From: an uncultured Candidatus Melainabacteria bacterium | GTDB taxonomy: Bacteria; Cyanobacteriota; Vampirovibrionia; Gastranaerophilales; Gastranaerophilaceae | Direction of reading: 5' to 3' | NCBI GenBank assembly: GCA_934754505.1 | Contig: CAKVIE010000004.1 | Coordinates: 62,001-126,000, forward strand | DNA: 64,000 bases | Part shown: piece by piece, positions 43,740-52,065 of the stretch | Numbering within the stretch: the stretch's first letter is position 1 | Layout of the letters: each line of letters starts with the position of its first letter | Position numbers and translations under genes: made by a program | The notes under the pieces: generated by a model | What the model saw: only the letters and a program-made list of their open reading frames with translations | Told to the model about the DNA's origin: nothing | Database searches by the model: none

Positions 43740-44543
43740 ATGCAAAAGTTTTATAAAAAAGAAGATATAACTTTGTTTCAGGGTGATTGTATTGAAATTT
43801 TAAACAAAGCAACTCCTGAATCTGTTGATATGATTTTTGCAGACCCGCCATATATGTTATCTAATGGCGGAATTACTTGCCATGCGGGTAAAGTTGTTTC
43901 TGTAAATAAAGGTAAGTGGGATAAAAGCAAAGGATTTGATGAAGATTTTGATTTTCATCAGAAATGGATTAATGCTTGTAAAAGAGTTTTAAAACCTAAT
44001 GGAACAATTTGGATATCCGGAACTTATCATTCAATTTATGCTTGTGGATTTGCGTTACAAAAAACTGGTTTTAAGATTCTAAACGACATTTGTTGGTTTA
44101 AACCTAATGCTTCTCCAAATATGAGTTGCCGATATTTTACAGCAAGCCATGAAACCTTATTATGGGCAAAAATAGATAACGAAACAAAGCATATATTTAA
44201 TTATGAAACAATGAAAAATGGTAAATGGTCAGATGATTTTATAAAAAAACCTGAAAAACAAATGCGTTCGGTATGGGCGATTGGGACACCCAAATCTTAT
44301 GAAAAAGAATTTGGTAAACATCCGACTCAAAAACCTTTAGAATTATTAAGACGTGTAATTCTTGCTTCTACTAATGAAGGTGACTTGATTTTAGATCCGT
44401 TTACAGGTAGCTCAACAACTGGTATAATGGCGTTACATTTAAATAGAAAATTTATAGGAATAGATTTGGAAAAAGAGTTTTTAGACCTTTCTGTAAAAAG
44501 GTTTGAACAAGTTTTTTCTAAGAAAGAAAAACAATGGCAGTAG
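43740..44543 (+). CDS. dpnA: DpnA-like adenine-N6 DNA methyltransferase
   Basis: 267 aa. Catalytic ADPPYMLSNGG (DPPY) near residue 38, then WISGTYHSIY, and the SAM-binding FxGxG as DPFTGSSTTG near the C-terminus: the beta-class order. The region SNGGITCHAGKVVSVNKGKWD resembles DpnA of pneumococcal DpnII, which methylates GATC also in single-stranded DNA. The first gene of a three-gene unit with 10-base and 8-base overlaps. The upstream 180 bases are very AT-rich. Confidence 0.93.
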   Translation: MQKFYKKEDITLFQGDCIEILNKATPESVDMIFADPPYMLSNGGITCHAGKVVSVNKGKWDKSKGFDEDFDFHQKWINACKRVLKPNGTIWISGTYHSIYACGFALQKTGFKILNDICWFKPNASPNMSCRYFTASHETLLWAKIDNETKHIFNYETMKNGKWSDDFIKKPEKQMRSVWAIGTPKSYEKEFGKHPTQKPLELLRRVILASTNEGDLILDPFTGSSTTGIMALHLNRKFIGIDLEKEFLDLSVKRFEQVFSKKEKQWQ

Positions 44544-45376
44544 AAATAATACAATTAAATCAAACAACTTACCCAATAGTTAAATGGGTTGGTGGGAAGC
44601 GTCAGCTTATGTTTGAATTACTTAAAAATTTGCCAAAAAGTTATAATAGATATTACGAACCGTTTATTGGCGGTGGTGCATTGTTTTTTGAATTACAACC
44701 GGATAATGCATATGTATCAGATATGAACGAAGAACTTATAAATCTTTATTCTGTTGTTCGAAATGATGTTTATGAATTAATACACGATTTAAGTAAACAT
44801 AAAAATTCAAAAGAATATTTTTTAGAAATTCGCAATCTTGACAGAACAGAACAATATGCAAAACTTTCAAATGTTGAAAGAGCAAGTCGTTTTATTTACC
44901 TTAATAGAACATGTTTTAATGGATTGTATCGAGTAAATACTCAAGGGCAATTTAATGTTCCATTTGGAAATTATAAAAATCCTAAAATTATCGATGAAAA
45001 TAATCTTTTAAATTGTTCCGAACTTTTAAAAAAAACAGAAATTAGATGTGCTGATTTTTCTGAAATTTTAAATAAAGTTCAAAAAGGTGACTTTGTGTAT
45101 TTTGATCCGCCTTATGTACCATTAACCGAAACTTCAAGTTTTACTTCATATACAAAAGATGGTTTCGATCTTGATATGCAATTTAAGCTCAGAGATGTTT
45201 GTTATGAATTGGATTCAATGGGTGTAAAATTTATGCTATCAAATTCAGATACTAAATTTGTTAATGAGTTATATGCAAATTATGAAATTAAAAAAGTTTT
45301 TGCTTCTCGTCAAATAAATGCGAATGCTGATGGTAGAGGTAAAATAACGGAGGTTTTAGTTAAAAATTATGATTAG
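44534..45376 (+). CDS. dpnM: Dam-type adenine methyltransferase (M.DpnII-like)
   Basis: 280 aa. Alpha-class: SAM motif KWVGGKRQL near the N-terminus, YYEPFIGGGALFF, target-recognition middle, and catalytic DPPYVPL late, followed by SSFTSY. NFNGLYRVN-like segment FNGLYRVNTQGQFNVPFG is typical of Dam/DpnM. Protects GATC on host DNA. It overlaps dpnA by 10 bases. Confidence 0.95.
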   Translation: MAVEIIQLNQTTYPIVKWVGGKRQLMFELLKNLPKSYNRYYEPFIGGGALFFELQPDNAYVSDMNEELINLYSVVRNDVYELIHDLSKHKNSKEYFLEIRNLDRTEQYAKLSNVERASRFIYLNRTCFNGLYRVNTQGQFNVPFGNYKNPKIIDENNLLNCSELLKKTEIRCADFSEILNKVQKGDFVYFDPPYVPLTETSSFTSYTKDGFDLDMQFKLRDVCYELDSMGVKFMLSNSDTKFVNELYANYEIKKVFASRQINANADGRGKITEVLVKNYD

Positions 45377-46226
45377 AAATTTTGACGAATGGTTTACAAC
45401 CTTTAGACCTTGTATTGCTGATTATTGTTATTATGTTGATTTTGATAAAGTAAACAAAAATGTAGATAGAATTAAAGTTGAATTAAATATTTTAAATTCA
45501 CTTGTAGGCTCCAAAAATATTGAGCAAGATTTTGAAAAAATTATAAAAAAATATCCTGAAACTTTAAAATGTATTCCACTTCTTTTAGCTGTTCGTTCAA
45601 ATGAAATTTCTGTTACAGATGCTGACGGCGAGTATGATTTTTCTTTTAGTAAGTGTAATTATAGTATTGAAGAATATAAAATGTTTATGAGAAAAACTAA
45701 ATTATTTGACTTGCTTGAAAATCATATTGTAAATAATTTAGTTGATTATGCCACAGGTGTGGAAACAGGTTTGGATAGTAATGGTCGTAAAAATCGTGGT
45801 GGACATTTGATGGAAAATCTTGTTGAAAGTTATATCCAAAAAGCAGGTTTGGTTAAAAATAAAAACTACTTCAAAGAAATGTATATTCACGAAATTGAAG
45901 AAAAATGGAATATAAATTTATCTGCGATTTCAAATCAAGGCAAAATGGAAAAACGTTTTGATTTTGTAATAAAAACTGATAATCAAATCTATGTAATTGA
46001 AACTAATTTCTATTCAAGTGGTGGTTCAAAATTAAACGAGACTGCAAGAAGTTATAAAACATTAGCACAAGAAGTGGCAACCATAGAAGGAGTCACTTTT
46101 GTATGGTTTACAGATGGTTGCGGTTGGAATAGTGCAAGACATAATTTAGAAGAAACTTTTGATGTTTTAGATACGGTTTATAATATACAAGATTTAGATT
46201 GTGGTGTTCTCAAAGAACTAACATAA
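45369..46226 (+). CDS. dpnB: DpnII-type restriction endonuclease (GATC)
   Basis: 285 aa. Matches the DpnII family: NFDEWFTTFRPCIADYCYY at the N-terminus, LNSLVGSKNIEQDF, YSIEEYKMF, VDYATGVETGLDSNGRKNRGG, and RFDFVIKTDNQIYVIETNFYSSGGSKLNETARSY in parts, the last holding the PD-(D/E)xK-like core (DFVI...IETNFY). Expected to cut unmethylated GATC. It overlaps dpnM by eight bases. The intact module needs no further genes. Confidence 0.95.
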   Translation: MIRNFDEWFTTFRPCIADYCYYVDFDKVNKNVDRIKVELNILNSLVGSKNIEQDFEKIIKKYPETLKCIPLLLAVRSNEISVTDADGEYDFSFSKCNYSIEEYKMFMRKTKLFDLLENHIVNNLVDYATGVETGLDSNGRKNRGGHLMENLVESYIQKAGLVKNKNYFKEMYIHEIEEKWNINLSAISNQGKMEKRFDFVIKTDNQIYVIETNFYSSGGSKLNETARSYKTLAQEVATIEGVTFVWFTDGCGWNSARHNLEETFDVLDTVYNIQDLDCGVLKELT

Positions 46227-46287
46227 GTTTTTGTACTTGTAAATAAGCAATAATCGATGTAAAAATAATTTTAATTCTGCAAAAAAT

Positions 46288-46316
46288 TAAAAGACCCACC
46301 GATGTGAGTCTTTTTA
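46288..46316. terminator. Bidirectional terminator between dpnB and tRNA-Gly
   Basis: AAAAGACcCAC-cgat-GTGaGTCTTTT, with A and T runs on both sides. Confidence 0.75.
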
Positions 46317-46326
46317 ATGTTTTAAA

Positions 46327-46402
46327 TGGAGCGGAAGACGAGGCTCGAACTCGCGACAGCCTGCTTGGAAGGCAGGTACTCTACCAACTGAGCTACTTCC
46401 GC
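46327..46402 (-). tRNA. tRNA-Gly (UCC)
   Basis: 76 nt, CCA encoded. Acceptor GCGGAAG pairs with CTTCCGC; D-loop AGCTCAGTTGGTAGAG; anticodon arm CCTGC-CTTCCAA-GCAGG with anticodon TCC; T-arm GCGAG-TTCGAGC-CTCGT. All arms are intact. It is next to the restriction-modification island, a usual neighbourhood for insertion, though no att duplication was found. Confidence 0.97.
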
Positions 46403-46418
46403 ATCAGTTTGTAATCTA

Positions 46419-46447
46419 ATACTAAAATAAAAATATTTTTTTTTCAA
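46419..46447 (-). promoter_or_regulatory. Promoter of tRNA-Gly
   Basis: TTGAAA (46447-46442), 17-base spacer, TAGTAT (46424-46419), 17 bases before the mature 5' end. Confidence 0.5.
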
Positions 46448-46467
46448 GTGATTTTTGCTTTTTGTTG

Positions 46468-47352
46468 CTATTTTATTTTTTGTGCATCTAAAATCAACAT
46501 CTCAAGCTCAACATCATCGTTTTCTCTTATTGCATCTTCATACATTCTTGAATCCGCCTGATATCCGTCACGTTCCATTTTTTCATACATTTCAAGTCTT
46601 TGCTGTGCAATCTCCGAATCAGGATTTAAATGCAGGCAAACTTTATAATACTCAATAGCTTTCTCTTTATCGCCCAATTTTTCATAACAAACTGCCGTTG
46701 CAAGATTTGTTCCGTAATCCTCTAAATTCCCCGACAACAACGACAAATTATAAAATTCTATTGCGTTATTAAAATTAGAAAATTTATAATAATAATCGCC
46801 TAAAGCCTTATGAACAGCAGGGTTTTTCGGATATGTCGCATATGCTTCCATCAAAATTTGCTTGCTTTCTTCTTCTCTGCCCAAATACGTTGCCATTGCT
46901 CCTGCTCCGAGCAATGCTTCTATGTTTCCCGGGTAATGCTTCAAATATTCCTTGTAATACATCAAAGCTTTTCTTACCTTATAACGTTTTTCAGGCTCGT
47001 CATAAGCATTCAACGCCTCTCTGACACTTTGCTTTGCAATATTAAAATATTCCGACGGCGAAATTCTTGTGTCTAAATCGAGTTGATTGTAATTTCCAAG
47101 CTGTGCTCTGCGTTTTGCTTCTTCTTCCTCGTTCCAAACGCCTTCTTCTATTTTTATTTCTTTGATAACTTCCGAATAATCAAGGTTCATCGGAATGTAT
47201 TGCTCCGGTTCGTCTTTCGTTTCCGCAGCATTAACAGGTGTCGTTACCTTTTTATCTTTTTCCTCGTCCATGTTGACAACTTCACATATCAAAAACAGTA
47301 TCGACAAGGTTATCGTTATTTTTATAAAGTATTTTATAATAGTCTTTTCCAT
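46468..47352 (-). CDS. TPR-repeat protein with N-terminal membrane anchor
   Basis: 294 aa. Residues about 6-25 are a membrane segment or uncleaved signal, then an acidic/Lys linker, and three to four TPR helix pairs from about residue 100 to 250 (ALGDYYYKFSNFNNAIEFYNLSL, AVCYEKLGDKEKAIEYYKVCL). The C-terminus is acidic and helical. Probably a scaffold on the outer face of the inner membrane. Diverges from nuoA; its relation to complex I, if any, is unknown. Confidence 0.8.
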   Translation of the reverse strand: MEKTIIKYFIKITITLSILFLICEVVNMDEEKDKKVTTPVNAAETKDEPEQYIPMNLDYSEVIKEIKIEEGVWNEEEEAKRRAQLGNYNQLDLDTRISPSEYFNIAKQSVREALNAYDEPEKRYKVRKALMYYKEYLKHYPGNIEALLGAGAMATYLGREEESKQILMEAYATYPKNPAVHKALGDYYYKFSNFNNAIEFYNLSLLSGNLEDYGTNLATAVCYEKLGDKEKAIEYYKVCLHLNPDSEIAQQRLEMYEKMERDGYQADSRMYEDAIRENDDVELEMLILDAQKIK

Positions 47353-47441
47353 TTTAAATAAAACTTAATGAACTCTTGTTTACAATCATTATAACAACAA
47401 CAATACATGATATAAATAATATAATAACTTATGTTGCAAAA

Positions 47442-47810
47442 ATGAAAGAGGTTATTTTGCATAGCATTACGATAACAGTCTTTTTATTGCTTTTATCATT
47501 GGGAATTGCCCTGATAATACCGCTTGCGGCAAATTTTATCTCCTCAAAAAATCCAAACGGGATTAAAAATTCTGCCTATGAATGCGGTGAAAAATCCCGC
47601 TTTGACAAAAATATTATCGTTAATTCGGAATTTTTCGGCTATTCGCTTTTATTCCTTATGTTTTCAGCTCAAATTATATTGCTTTTCCCTTTCGCACTTG
47701 CTTTCGAAAAATTAACGTTTTTTGTGTTCTTGCAAGTCCTCATTTTCTTTGCTATAATTATTCTTTCACTATGCTATGCCGTCCAAAAAAATATGTTGAG
47801 GTTTAAATAA
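47442..47810 (+). CDS. nuoA: NuoA-like complex I subunit
   Basis: 122 aa from ATG 47442 (the frame could start earlier at 47376, but family length favours this start). Three membrane helices and the hallmark loop AYECG with the conserved Cys48. In helix 2 the acidic pair usually written F-D-x-E is F-S75-A-Q77, so both carboxylates of the E-channel are absent. First gene of a co-linear 11-gene nuo cluster; stop and next start share a base. Confidence 0.92.
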   Translation: MKEVILHSITITVFLLLLSLGIALIIPLAANFISSKNPNGIKNSAYECGEKSRFDKNIIVNSEFFGYSLLFLMFSAQIILLFPFALAFEKLTFFVFLQVLIFFAIIILSLCYAVQKNMLRFK

Positions 47811-48238
47811 TGAATTTCTTTGACGAAATTTTATATGCCGCTAAAAATCTTTCATTTTCTCCCATGCTTATTTCATCGGGTTGCTGCGGGCATGAAGTTA
47901 CTCTTGCGGCATGCTCCGATTGTGAAGAAAATTCGATTTCGGCTGAAACCTTTGTCAATTCACCAAGGCATGCCGATTTGCTAATCATCGCAGGTCCCGT
48001 CACTCACAAGTCGGCTTCTGCTATACAAAAAATTTATAAACAAATGCCTGAGCCGAAATACGTTCTCGCTGTCGGGAATTGTGCCTGCTCCGGCGGATTT
48101 TTTGAGTCTTATTCGGTTATAAAAGGCGTTGATAAAATTATTCCCGTGGATATGTTTCTGCCGATGTGTCCGCCTTCAAAAGAAGAAATTTTTGCGGCGG
48201 TAAAAAAGTTGAAATCTAAAGTCAGTTCTCAAAATTAA
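47810..48238 (+). CDS. nuoB: NuoB-like subunit, [4Fe-4S] N2
   Basis: 142 aa. N2 cluster ligands are present: tandem Cys in SSGCCGHE, GNCACSGG and MCPP. NSPRHADLLIIAGPVT and EPKYVLAVGNCACSGG read more like group 4 hydrogenase small subunits (GPVT, GNCACSGG) than like usual complex I (GTVT, GSCANSGG). The D-x-x-R-F-G quinone-side loop is replaced by CEENSIS. Carries electrons to the NuoD pocket. One-base overlap with nuoA. Confidence 0.9.
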   Translation: MNFFDEILYAAKNLSFSPMLISSGCCGHEVTLAACSDCEENSISAETFVNSPRHADLLIIAGPVTHKSASAIQKIYKQMPEPKYVLAVGNCACSGGFFESYSVIKGVDKIIPVDMFLPMCPPSKEEIFAAVKKLKSKVSSQN

Positions 48239-48250
48239 TGGTGATATTTT

Positions 48251-48685
48251 ATGAATTCTTTAAACGAAAAATTTAATATTATTGAAACTGTCGAAACTAA
48301 AAACGGAGTTGAAAAATTTGTTATCGATAAAAAAGATTTGCTTCCCTGCTTATCTTTTCTAAAAGAAAATCAAGATATGCTTTTGTCAATTACCGCAGTT
48401 GATTTGGCTGAAAAAATTGAGGTGATTTACGATTTATATTCTTCGCAAAATAATGAACATTTCTTGATTTCCGTAAAAGTCTATTCTGATAATCCTGTAA
48501 TAGAAAGTGTTTCAAAACTTTTTAAATCGGCAGCTTTTGACGAACGTGAAATTTTTGACCTTTTTGGTGTCGAGTTTGACGGCAACGATAATTTGAAAAG
48601 ATTGCTTTTGCCCGATTTTTTTGTCGGAAATCCTATGCTTAAAAGTTTTAAACCACAAAGAAATGAAAGGCAAAATTATGCCTAA
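48251..48685 (+). CDS. nuoC: NuoC-like 30-kDa subunit
   Basis: 144 aa. Ferritin-like-contact domain with the signature AFDEREIFDLFGVEFDGNDNLKRLLLPDFF (as (W/F)xERE(V/I)xDxFGIxFxGHPxLRRILLP). The His-Pro of GHP is replaced by NDN. Peripheral arm, interacts with NuoD and NuoB. Separate from NuoD; the nuoD start lies inside its end, eight bases before the stop. Confidence 0.92.
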   Translation: MNSLNEKFNIIETVETKNGVEKFVIDKKDLLPCLSFLKENQDMLLSITAVDLAEKIEVIYDLYSSQNNEHFLISVKVYSDNPVIESVSKLFKSAAFDEREIFDLFGVEFDGNDNLKRLLLPDFFVGNPMLKSFKPQRNERQNYA

Positions 48686-49781
48686 ATCAGAATTTATTAT
48701 AAATCTCGGTCCAAAATATCTGCAAACACAAGGTCTGCTTAAACTTGTCACGGTTTGTGATGCGGAAAAAATCAAAAGCGTTGAGCCTGTTATCGGCTAT
48801 TCTCATCGTGGTTTTGAAAAAATTGCCGAAAATTTGACCTACATGCAGTATCTCCCTGCTGCTGCTAAAATTTCACCGCTTTCGGGGTTTATGTATCAAG
48901 AGGCTTTTTGCTCCGCCGTTGAAAAACTTTGTAATATCGAAGTTCCCGAAAAGGCTGAATTTATACGTGTTTTACTTATGGAAATGAACCGAATTTCTTC
49001 TCATTTCTTTTGGATTGGTTCTTATCTCAAGGATTTGGGCGGTTTTATTCAAATGAATTTCTGCCTTGATGTTACCGATTTGATTCTTGATTTGTTTGAA
49101 AAAATTACCGGACAAAGATATTCCTCGGATTTCTTTACTTTCGGCGGTGTTAAAAATGATATTTCCAATGAAATTTTGGACGAAATTCCGTCTTTATTAA
49201 CCGAAATTGTTGAAAAAACAAAAATTTTAAACGATTTGGCTGTCGATAATCCCTCTTTCATTTCAAGAACTGCCAATGTCGGAATTCTTACGAAAAAAAC
49301 AGCTCTGAATTATTCTATAACAGGCATTAATTTGCGTGCTTCGGGTGCAGATACGGATTTTAGAAAAAAACAACCGTATTCTGCCTATGATAAACTCGAT
49401 TTTGATGTGCCTTTGAGAAAAACAGGCGATTCTTATGACAGATTTGTTTTGAGAACGGAAGAAATTCTTCAATCCGTAAAAATTATTCAACAATGCTTGA
49501 CAAAGCTGAAAAACACTAATGGTGTTTTTGATTTGGGCATAAATCAAATAGAATTGATTCCCGAAAAGAAAATGGTATCTTCTTATGTCGAAAGCTCAAA
49601 CGGGTTGGTTGTTTGCACGATAGTTTCCGATGGAACAAACAAACCTCAAAGAGTAAAATGGCGGACAGCTTCGTTTTATTCTGTTCAAATTTTGCCTTTG
49701 TTGTTAAAAAACCGCTATATTGCGGATATTATGACGATTGTCGGAAGTTTTGATATAAATATGTCGGAGGCGGACAGATAA
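48678..49781 (+). CDS. nuoD: NuoD-like 49-kDa subunit lacking the quinone-site residues
   Basis: 367 aa, start ATG 48678. The family pattern is kept (LGPKYLQTQGLLKLV, GYSHRGFEKIAE, MNRISSHFFWIGSYLKDLGG, GSFDINMSEADR). By an ungapped eye alignment with the bovine 49-kDa subunit, His55 and His59 of the GPQHPxxHG loop are Tyr14 and Gln18, and the quinone-binding Tyr108 (exactly 49 residues further) is Pro67; Asp104 is Ala63. No NiFe cysteines are present, so it is not a hydrogenase. The true electron acceptor is unknown. Confidence 0.9.
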   Translation: MPKSEFIINLGPKYLQTQGLLKLVTVCDAEKIKSVEPVIGYSHRGFEKIAENLTYMQYLPAAAKISPLSGFMYQEAFCSAVEKLCNIEVPEKAEFIRVLLMEMNRISSHFFWIGSYLKDLGGFIQMNFCLDVTDLILDLFEKITGQRYSSDFFTFGGVKNDISNEILDEIPSLLTEIVEKTKILNDLAVDNPSFISRTANVGILTKKTALNYSITGINLRASGADTDFRKKQPYSAYDKLDFDVPLRKTGDSYDRFVLRTEEILQSVKIIQQCLTKLKNTNGVFDLGINQIELIPEKKMVSSYVESSNGLVVCTIVSDGTNKPQRVKWRTASFYSVQILPLLLKNRYIADIMTIVGSFDINMSEADR

Positions 49782-50866
49782 TGGATTTTTTAATAACACC
49801 ATACGTTGCATTAATGATGAAATATAACATTTCGCTCTCCGCTGCTTTTTTAATATGGCACTCAATCGAATTCGCACTAATAGTGTTATTAATGATTATT
49901 ACTGTGTCTTTGAGTGTTTTATTCGAAAAAATTCTAATCGCTAAACTTTGCGGAAAGAAAACTAAAAATATTTTTGCCGAATATGTGAAAATTTTTGTTG
50001 ATTTCTTCAATTCGATAAAAAAAGAGGACATTGTCCCGTTTAAATCGGATAAATTGTTGTTTTGGCTTGCTCCGGTTTTTGTTTTTACGGCGGCGGTTTT
50101 TGAATGGTGTTTATTGCCGCTTACCTCAAATTTTCAGGCAATAAAATCGGAGGTCGGAGTTTTACTTTTTATAGCGGTATTTTTCGTTGCAATATTTGGC
50201 ATAATGTTTGCGGGAATTGCTTCTAAAAGTAATTTTTCAATTATGGGAACAAAAAGAATTTGTTTGCATCAAATTACGTCTGCAATACCTTTGTGTATTT
50301 CTGTAATGGGTATTGTTTTGCTTGCAGGTTCCATGAATTTGCAGTCTGTTGTCGAAAAACAATATTCATTAGGTGTTTTGACTTGGTTTGTCATACCGTC
50401 TTTTATCGGATTTTTGGTGTTTATAACTGCAATGGAAGGGTTAATTAATTCAAAGCCTTTCAATTATTCTGATGCTGAAAGTGAAATTGCGGCAGGTTAT
50501 AAGACTGAATTTTCGGGAGTAAAATATTCAATGTTTAATATTGCAAATCATATTTTAACTGCTGCTTTTGCAATATATTGTGTGGTGCTGTTTTTCGGCG
50601 GATATATGCCGCCTGTGCATTTTTTCATTGCTGATTTATTTTCTCAATCGAAAATTTTGTATAGCCTTGTTTTAACAATAGAACAGCTGTTTTGGCTGTT
50701 TTTGAAAACATATATTTTGCTTTCGGTTTTATTCGTTTGCAAAGCCGCTTTCTTGAGATTAAGAGGCGATAAATTTGCTTTAATCGGCTGGAAGTATTTA
50801 ATTCCATTATCTGTTATTAATTTGCTTTTGATTTGCTTAATCAAACAGGGAGGTTTATATGCTTAA
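49781..50866 (+). CDS. nuoH: NuoH-like membrane subunit
   Basis: 361 aa, about eight helices. Family segments: GIMFAGIASKSNFSIMGTKR (usual LAGWASNxKYSLLGxxR), DAESEIAAGYKTEFSGVKY (usual EAESELVAGYHTEYSGMKF, acidic residues kept), GWKYLIPLSVINL. In the quinone-channel Q-x-I-S-Y-E motif the glutamate is Ile169. Forms the proximal ion channel and quinone entry in standard complex I. One-base overlap with nuoD. Confidence 0.9.
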   Translation: MDFLITPYVALMMKYNISLSAAFLIWHSIEFALIVLLMIITVSLSVLFEKILIAKLCGKKTKNIFAEYVKIFVDFFNSIKKEDIVPFKSDKLLFWLAPVFVFTAAVFEWCLLPLTSNFQAIKSEVGVLLFIAVFFVAIFGIMFAGIASKSNFSIMGTKRICLHQITSAIPLCISVMGIVLLAGSMNLQSVVEKQYSLGVLTWFVIPSFIGFLVFITAMEGLINSKPFNYSDAESEIAAGYKTEFSGVKYSMFNIANHILTAAFAIYCVVLFFGGYMPPVHFFIADLFSQSKILYSLVLTIEQLFWLFLKTYILLSVLFVCKAAFLRLRGDKFALIGWKYLIPLSVINLLLICLIKQGGLYA

Positions 50867-51230
50867 TATAAAAGCATTTTTTACTTCGGTTAAAAATTTT
50901 TTCAAGCCTGTCGGGGCGGTTTTTGCGGTTTTGAAATGCAGAAAAAATTCCGTTATGAAAAAATCGAAAAAGCCTTTTAACACTGTAAAAAAGGCGGAAA
51001 ACAGCAGCTGCAACGGCTGCGGCATCTGCAAAAGTGTCTGTCTGTCCGAAAATGCAATCAATATTGAGAAAAATAACGATGTAGTAAAAATGAATTTTGA
51101 TATTTCAAAATGCATTTTTTGCGGAAATTGCGTAAAATACTGTCCTGTCAAAGCTATCGAGTTTTCCTCCGAAAAAGAACTCGCAACAGGCGACAAATCG
51201 TTATTAATAAAGGAGTTTGAATGGAAGTAG
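50859..51230 (+). CDS. nuoI: NuoI-like 2x[4Fe-4S] ferredoxin subunit
   Basis: 123 aa. Two CxxCxxCxxxC motifs: CNGCGICKSVCL (about 51-62) and CIFCGNCVKYCP (about 88-99) carry N6a/N6b. The first ends in Leu instead of Pro. A basic N-terminal amphipathic stretch contacts NuoH. With nuoE, F and G absent, it would take electrons directly from a ferredoxin-like donor, as in cyanobacterial NDH-1 (inference). Overlaps nuoH by eight bases and nuoJ by ten. Confidence 0.94.
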   Translation: MLNIKAFFTSVKNFFKPVGAVFAVLKCRKNSVMKKSKKPFNTVKKAENSSCNGCGICKSVCLSENAINIEKNNDVVKMNFDISKCIFCGNCVKYCPVKAIEFSSEKELATGDKSLLIKEFEWK

Positions 51231-51742
51231 TATCGGCGGTTATTTTTTATTTGATTGCATCGTTTGCGATTTTTGGTGCAATAGGTGTAATTTTCACCCA
51301 TAAAGTCGTTTATGCCTTGATTTACGGCTTTTTAACGTTTTTATGTGTCGGATTGCTGTTCCTTTCGCTTGAACTGCCGTATCTCGGAGCTGCACAAATT
51401 GTGCTTTCCTTGGCTGTTTGCTCAGTTTTGTTACTTTCGGTTCTTATGTTTTGCCGTCATAACAACAATGAGGGAATTGCTTTTCGTCCGAGGCTTTTAT
51501 TGTCGGCTTTTTCGCTTGCATTTATTGCGTTCTTGATAGTCGTTTCGGTAAAATACGGTACTTTCTTTGATGTGAAATTGAAAGAGGCGGCAAGTCTTGT
51601 TGTTATGCCTTCTTCTCAAACCATTGCAACCGAAATGTTTGTAAATTACGGTGCTGCATTTATCTTTACGGCATTTGCTTTTTTAGCGGGAATTATCGGT
51701 TTCGGCGTTTTTGCCCAACCTGTCAGACGAGGTAAAAAATAA
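51221..51742 (+). CDS. nuoJ: NuoJ-like membrane subunit
   Basis: 173 aa, five helices. N-terminal hydrophobic start and VVYALIYGFLTFLCVGLLFLSLE fit the family. In helix 3 the usual A-L-E-I-I-V-Y-A-G-A becomes A-A-Q-I-V-L-S-L-A-V: the Glu and the pi-bulge Tyr are lost. Central ion-path subunit in ordinary complex I. Confidence 0.85.
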   Translation: MEVVSAVIFYLIASFAIFGAIGVIFTHKVVYALIYGFLTFLCVGLLFLSLELPYLGAAQIVLSLAVCSVLLLSVLMFCRHNNNEGIAFRPRLLLSAFSLAFIAFLIVVSVKYGTFFDVKLKEAASLVVMPSSQTIATEMFVNYGAAFIFTAFAFLAGIIGFGVFAQPVRRGKK

Positions 51743-52065
51743 TGGAAACTCTTTTGAATATTGGTTTAAATCATTTTCTTGCAGTTGCTATATTCCTTTT
51801 TATTATAGGGCTGTTAGGTGTCGTTATTTCTAAAAATATTATAAGAGTTTTGATTTCTCTTCTGATTATGTTTTGCGGAATAGCTTTGAATTTCGGTGCT
51901 TTCACGGTTTTTTGCGATTTCAGCCATTTTAAAGGTGCGGTTTTTGCTCTATTTATAATAATTTTAGCGACTTTGCATATTGCTGTTTGTCTTGCGGTTT
52001 TGTCCGAATTATACAAGTTCAAACAGTCGTCTGATATTGAAGATTATGGAGATTTAAAAGGATAA
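51742..52065 (+). CDS. nuoK: NuoK-like membrane subunit without both key glutamates
   Basis: 107 aa, three helices. Eye alignment to E. coli NuoK (LIGLEIM versus LISLLIM) puts Leu41 at Glu36, and (AEASIGLAL versus LHIAVCLAV) His79 at Glu72. Both glutamates are needed for proton pumping in E. coli. Size and position between nuoJ and nuoL leave little doubt on identity. One-base overlaps on both sides. Confidence 0.87.
   Translation: METLLNIGLNHFLAVAIFLFIIGLLGVVISKNIIRVLISLLIMFCGIALNFGAFTVFCDFSHFKGAVFALFIIILATLHIAVCLAVLSELYKFKQSSDIEDYGDLKG

Noticed and set aside
42288..46402. Prophage or integrative element
   Set aside because: No integrase, recombinase, structural phage gene or tRNA-end duplication was seen; only a compact restriction-modification unit.
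48678..49781. NuoD as a NiFe-hydrogenase large subunit
   Set aside because: Neither the N-terminal RxCGxC nor the C-terminal CxxC metal ligand pair is present.
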